A program made the position numbers and the translations under genes. From an uncultured Brevibacillus sp. (lineage in GTDB: Bacteria; Bacillota; Bacilli; Brevibacillales; Brevibacillaceae): DNA of 64,000 nt. The DNA lies in assembly GCF_947502445.1 (NCBI RefSeq), contig NZ_CANMZW010000024.1, forward strand, positions 26,545 to 90,544, read 5' to 3'. The notes below the pieces were generated by a model that saw only the letters and a program-made list of their open reading frames with translations, did no database searches and was not told where the DNA came from. Numbering within the stretch: the first letter of the stretch is position 1; every line of letters begins with the position of its first letter. Positions 60,271 through 64,000 of this stretch are shown here, in pieces.

Positions 60271-60435
60271 ATGCAATGGAGGGGTAGTACGTGAATAAAT
60301 CAGTACCCTCCAGACGCGATTGTTTCCGTATAGGTTTCAAAAAACAGCTTTCTCACGAACATTGAACTAGCAAAATGGGAACGTTCACCCAGGTTGAGGG
60401 TAGATGGTACAAGCCAACGCGGACTTGATTTGGGT

Positions 60436-62952
60436 CTATGTGCGGGGGCGAGTCCTGTTCGTAGGCATGGCCTGCAGCGGATCATCTGGCCAATAATGCT
60501 TGGGATAACGTCCCTTCAAGTCTTTCTTTACATCAAAGTAGGTGCTTTTCCAAAAGCTGGATAAATCTTGTGTCACCTGCACAGGGCGATGGGCTGGCGA
60601 CAATAAATGAAGGGTCAGTGGCACCCGCCCTCGTCCAACTCTTGGCGTATCCTGCCAGCCGAACAGCTCCTGCAATCGGACCGAAAGAACAGGCGCGTCG
60701 GGATTGCTGTAATCGACAGGAATACGTGAACCGCTCGGTACGATGATATGTGTAGGTGCGCACACGTCCAGCTCCCGTCGTTGCTCCCAGCTAAGCATGG
60801 CTTCGAGGATCGACGACAAGGACAAGTGCTGCACCTCCGCCAGCTTTTTACAACCATACAGATGCGGCCCCAGCCAGTCTGCAAGCGAGCCAATCAATGC
60901 CTCTTCAGATACATCTGGCCAATTTGCATCTTGCGTGTGCATGAAAAGCAGCCGTTCAAGGAGTGACCGCGCATGCCGATTCCAGGGCAGTATGTTCAGT
61001 CCCTCTTCGGCAATTCCACCGAGCAAGGCAGTGAGCACCTTCTCCGGATCAGGAGCTGCATCTGGCGCTTCATGAATCGTCAATGCCCCCAAACGCTTGC
61101 GAGTCCTCATACGCACAGATTGGGAAGACCGCTCCCACCATACTTTCACTTCTTCCTGTATCTCATCTGTAAAGTCCCTCTCCAGATCGCTTTCATCGAG
61201 TCGTGCTGCTAATGTGATACGACTATCCACACCTTGGTCGTCGAGCATGGCAGCAACGACATACTTTTCATAGGCGAGTGGCTGATTGATCCTAAATGTG
61301 GCGCCTCGTCCATTGCGGAGCAAATATCGCCCGTCTCCTCTGCGCTGAGCGATGCGATCAGGATAAGCGTAAGCAAGCAGCCTTCCCGTTGCTGCTATGT
61401 CTGTTGCCTCAGCATTTTCAAGCTCAGTCCACTGCCGCTTTAATTGAGCCGCTTCTTCCCAAATCCGCCAGACCGCCCCTTCATCAACTTGGAGCTCGCC
61501 AAGATGCGCTCGCTCTAACTTCTTGTGGCGACCGATCATTCTGAGCAGTTCGACGCGCACCTGCAAGTCTGCATCCTGGCTCGCCCCCCTGCCTCGAATG
61601 ATATCACGCTCGTTTATGAGCACGGCAAGCTCACAGGCAAGCGAGCGAAGCCCCAGCTCCTCCGCTTTCCAGATCATTTGTCCCAGTCTTGGATGAAGTC
61701 CCATTTCTGCCAGCTGTCTGCCATGCTGAGTAATCCGGTTGCTCTCGTCCATCGCACCGAGCTGAATCAGCAGATCGCTAGCCTGTGCCATCGCTGCTTT
61801 TGGAGGCGAATCCAGCCACGACAGCTCAGCTGCATCCGCGACTCCCCACGCAGAAAGTTCCAGTGCAAGCGGCGCTAAATCTGCTTCTTTGATTTCTGGG
61901 GGCTGGTGCGCTATGAGCATTCTGTCCTCAGACTCTGTCCACATCCGGTAGCAGATGCCGGGCGCAAGTCGTCCCGCTCGACCTCGTCGCTGATCAGCTG
62001 AGGCTTTGGATACTTGGATCGTCTCCAGTCGCGTCATGCCTGTCCGCGGGGAGAACCTGGGTACGCGCATAAAGCCGCTATCAATTACGATGCGCACACC
62101 CTCTACCGTTAAGCTTGTTTCAGCGATAGAGGTCGACAGTACAATCTTTCTCTCCCCTGGCTTTCCCCGACTGATCGCTCTGTCTTGTGCTTCTTGCGAA
62201 AGTCCTCCATACAATGGAGCAATTTGTACACCAGTGCCCAAGCCTGCCTCTCGAAGCAAAGCTTCTACTCTGCGAATCTCACCAGCACCTGGTAAAAAGA
62301 CGAGTAGATCTCCGGCTTCAGCCGCCAGGACCTGCTGAATCACCCGCGCTATTTCCGGCTCCATGCGCCTCTCCAGTGGCCGAGCCAAAAACCTCGTCTC
62401 TACTGGATAATGACGTCCTTCACTCCTAAGTACAGGAGCATCGCCGAGAAGCATAGCTACCGGCTCTGCATCCAGCGTCGCTGACATGACAAGAATCCGA
62501 ATGTCTTCACAAAACAGGCTGCGTGCCTGCAAGCTGAGGGCAAGTCCCAAATCTGCGTGAAGATTCCGCTCATGAAATTCATCGAAAATGATGAGCCCCA
62601 CATCCTCTAGTGCCGGGTCAGCCTGGAGCATTCGGGTAAGCACCCCTTCTGTAATGACCTCGATGCGAGTTTTCGGCCCGACCTTGGCATCCATTTTGAC
62701 GCGATAACCTACGGTCTCTCCTACCTTTTCACCCAGCAAAGCTGCCATGTAGCTGGCGGATGCGCGTGCCGCCAAGCGACGCGGTGTCAGCATCAATATT
62801 CGCCGTCCTGCTAGCCACGGCTCGTCGATGAGCGCCAGTGGAACTCTGGTCGTTTTTCCTGCGCCAGGTGCGGCGACAAGGACGGCGCTTGTTTGTTCCT
62901 GTAACACTGCCTTTACTTGCGGCAGAACCTGATCGATTGGCAGCTGATTCAT
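60436..62952 (-). CDS. hrpB: HrpB: DEAH-type ATP-dependent helicase
   Basis: The 838-residue SF2 helicase has motif I APGAGKTTRVPLAL, motif II DEFH in IIFDEFHERNLHADL, motif III SATLDAEP and motif VI QRRGRAGRLAPG. The HrpB C-terminal region follows with LPWNRHARSLLERL and GRGRVPLTLHLLSPAHRPVQVTQDL. Complete length for the family. The cellular role of HrpB in Firmicutes is not defined. Confidence 0.95.
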   Translation of the reverse strand: MNQLPIDQVLPQVKAVLQEQTSAVLVAAPGAGKTTRVPLALIDEPWLAGRRILMLTPRRLAARASASYMAALLGEKVGETVGYRVKMDAKVGPKTRIEVITEGVLTRMLQADPALEDVGLIIFDEFHERNLHADLGLALSLQARSLFCEDIRILVMSATLDAEPVAMLLGDAPVLRSEGRHYPVETRFLARPLERRMEPEIARVIQQVLAAEAGDLLVFLPGAGEIRRVEALLREAGLGTGVQIAPLYGGLSQEAQDRAISRGKPGERKIVLSTSIAETSLTVEGVRIVIDSGFMRVPRFSPRTGMTRLETIQVSKASADQRRGRAGRLAPGICYRMWTESEDRMLIAHQPPEIKEADLAPLALELSAWGVADAAELSWLDSPPKAAMAQASDLLIQLGAMDESNRITQHGRQLAEMGLHPRLGQMIWKAEELGLRSLACELAVLINERDIIRGRGASQDADLQVRVELLRMIGRHKKLERAHLGELQVDEGAVWRIWEEAAQLKRQWTELENAEATDIAATGRLLAYAYPDRIAQRRGDGRYLLRNGRGATFRINQPLAYEKYVVAAMLDDQGVDSRITLAARLDESDLERDFTDEIQEEVKVWWERSSQSVRMRTRKRLGALTIHEAPDAAPDPEKVLTALLGGIAEEGLNILPWNRHARSLLERLLFMHTQDANWPDVSEEALIGSLADWLGPHLYGCKKLAEVQHLSLSSILEAMLSWEQRRELDVCAPTHIIVPSGSRIPVDYSNPDAPVLSVRLQELFGWQDTPRVGRGRVPLTLHLLSPAHRPVQVTQDLSSFWKSTYFDVKKDLKGRYPKHYWPDDPLQAMPTNRTRPRT

Positions 62953-63031
62953 ATTTTTTCACCTCTCGCTTGCGTAACCTCGTTTGTTCATCATACACAT
63001 AATTGACCTCATTCAAAAAGCACTTCAAAAA

Positions 63032-63060
63032 ATGACTGAATAATCATTCAATAGTATAAT
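63032..63060 (+). promoter_or_regulatory. Promoter with FadR-like operator upstream of the MBL gene
   Basis: ATGACT (63032-63037), 17 bp and TATAAT (63055-63060) make a good sigma-A promoter. TGACTGAATAATCATTCA (63033-63050) overlaps the -35 and spacer. It differs at one position from the B. subtilis FadR consensus as I remember it (TGAATGAMTANTCATTCA). A repressor there would block transcription of the MBL gene. Confidence 0.65.
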
Positions 63061-63096
63061 CAATTTGTTGCCCGGAACTAGAAGGAGGTGTCCGAC

Positions 63097-63912
63097 GTGC
63101 TCCGCATCCACCAGCATGAAGCTGTCATCTGCGCTGAAGGAATCGTGCAAAAAGCTGGCCGCGATTCATCGATTTATGTATTTGTTACCGATGGAATGAT
63201 GATCGACACGGGTCCCCAGATTATCGCGAACGACCTGATTCCATTTTTCCAGGAAGCGTCCTTTGATTTAGTCGTGCTCACTCACAGTCACGAAGACCAT
63301 GTAGGAACCGCAGCTTGGATTGAACAGCACACACAGGTACCGATTTACATTCACGAAAACGGCGTAGACAATTGCGCTGCTAAAGCAAGCTATCCCAAAT
63401 ACCGCCAGCTCACGTGGGGCATTCGCGAGCCATTTACGGCTTTGCCGATACGACCTATCTTTCATTCCCGTACTCTTGACTGGAAGGTGCTTTATACACC
63501 AGGGCATGCTAACGACCATGTTGTCCTTATCCATGAGGGGACAGGACGCTTGTTCTCGGGAGATTTATTTTTAGGAATCAAGACAAAAGTGATATTACAG
63601 GAAGAATCCATCCCGCTTCAGATCGATTCCATCCGGCTTGTTCTTTCCCATGACTTCGGTGCCATGTATTGCGCCCATACTGGATACATCGCAGATGGAC
63701 GCGCTGTATTGCAACAAAAGCTGGACTATCTGGAAAATTTGTCGGGAGAGATTTGTCATCTCCACTCCCTGGGGCTTGCGGAAAACGAAATCCAAGCTCG
63801 CCTGTTTACAGCAAGTCCGCTAATCGTGGAAATATCCGAAGGGGAGTTTGATTCGCTTCACATCGTTCGATCTGTGCTTGCAGACAAGCGAAAAGAAGAA
63901 AAAACTTGTTAA
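63097..63912 (+). CDS. MBL-fold metallo-hydrolase
   Basis: The start is GTG 63097, 6 nt after AAGGAGGTG; a GTG nine bases earlier overlaps that site. The 271-residue enzyme has the metallo-beta-lactamase motif THSHEDHVG (HxHxDH with Ser-His-Glu spacing), TPGHANDH, LFSGDLFLG and AHTGYI, so a dinuclear metal centre is intact. A helical C-terminal domain (about 205-260) resembles the LACTB2-like group. If the FadR-like operator works, a role in acyl-CoA or fatty-acid metabolism is plausible. Substrate unknown. Confidence 0.85.
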   Translation: MLRIHQHEAVICAEGIVQKAGRDSSIYVFVTDGMMIDTGPQIIANDLIPFFQEASFDLVVLTHSHEDHVGTAAWIEQHTQVPIYIHENGVDNCAAKASYPKYRQLTWGIREPFTALPIRPIFHSRTLDWKVLYTPGHANDHVVLIHEGTGRLFSGDLFLGIKTKVILQEESIPLQIDSIRLVLSHDFGAMYCAHTGYIADGRAVLQQKLDYLENLSGEICHLHSLGLAENEIQARLFTASPLIVEISEGEFDSLHIVRSVLADKRKEEKTC

Positions 63913-64000
63913 CGACCAGCTTCTGATCCGGCTCCCTTGTCAAGGACACTTAAAAAAAGAGTAAGATTCACACATTTAGGAAGCGGACAAAAGATGATTC

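Noticed and set aside
60300..60485. 61-codon minus-strand frame after hrpB
   Set aside because: It overlaps the end of hrpB, has no ribosome site and resembles nothing. I leave the gap as non-coding.
1..64000. CRISPR arrays, tRNA/rRNA genes, prophage or intact insertion sequences
   Set aside because: I saw no regularly spaced direct repeats, no cloverleaf or rRNA signatures and no transposase or phage structural genes.

Overview
The window looks like chromosome of a Gram-positive endospore-forming bacterium of the Brevibacillus/Paenibacillaceae type. This is an inference from gene content, not a database match. Supporting points are a YtvI-type sporulation membrane protein, a YheC/YheD-type ATP-grasp spore protein, close counterparts of the B. 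subtilis ytcD/ytbD/ytbE and yknXYZ loci, strong Shine-Dalgarno sites, many TTG and GTG starts, and mixed base composition. I see no rRNA, tRNA, CRISPR array, prophage or intact insertion sequence. Several intergenic regions carry fold-back repeats and gene remnants.

Layout. 0-2.5 kb: the truncated 3' end of an erythromycin-esterase-type lipoprotein gene, a decayed topoisomerase III remnant cut by a dispersed repeat, a 199-bp imperfect palindrome and a small membrane protein. 2.6-6.3 kb: an amino-acid/dicarboxylate symporter divergent from a class III aminotransferase and an RpiR regulator, around a long inverted repeat. 6.3-12.7 kb: hydrolase and VWA pseudogenes, an SRPBCC/ArsR pair, a drug-efflux MFS protein, a thioredoxin-like protein, an IDEAL-domain protein, an Rrf2 regulator, the complete fold-back repeat and a quinone oxidoreductase. 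12.7-16.9 kb: an NAD-salvage operon (NrtR, PARG-like macrodomain enzyme, PnuC, NadR) followed by a DUF1802 protein. 17-19.8 kb: a second symporter and ytvI.

19.8-29.9 kb is one transcription unit: a three-domain regulator, a complete dipeptide-type ABC importer and two paralogous N-acyl-D-amino-acid deacylases. 30-31 kb holds an orphan coiled-coil protein. 31.2-42.8 kb is a ten-gene unit driven by a near-consensus promoter: anmK, an ABC peptide importer, a beta-lactamase-fold amidase candidate, murQ and glcDF. It reads as a self-contained route for muropeptide import, conversion to GlcNAc-6-phosphate, and oxidation of the D-lactate released by MurQ.

43-64 kb: ytbE/ytbD/ytcD with paired operator-like palindromes; VOC, MmcQ and AraC proteins; the YheC/D protein; DUF2277; a short CPBP protease; MscL with a zinc ribbon; a nucleoside hydrolase paired with a paralogue lacking catalytic residues; a metallophosphoesterase; a candidate small RNA; yknXYZ with a two-component system; bluB; hrpB; and an MBL-fold hydrolase behind a FadR-like operator.
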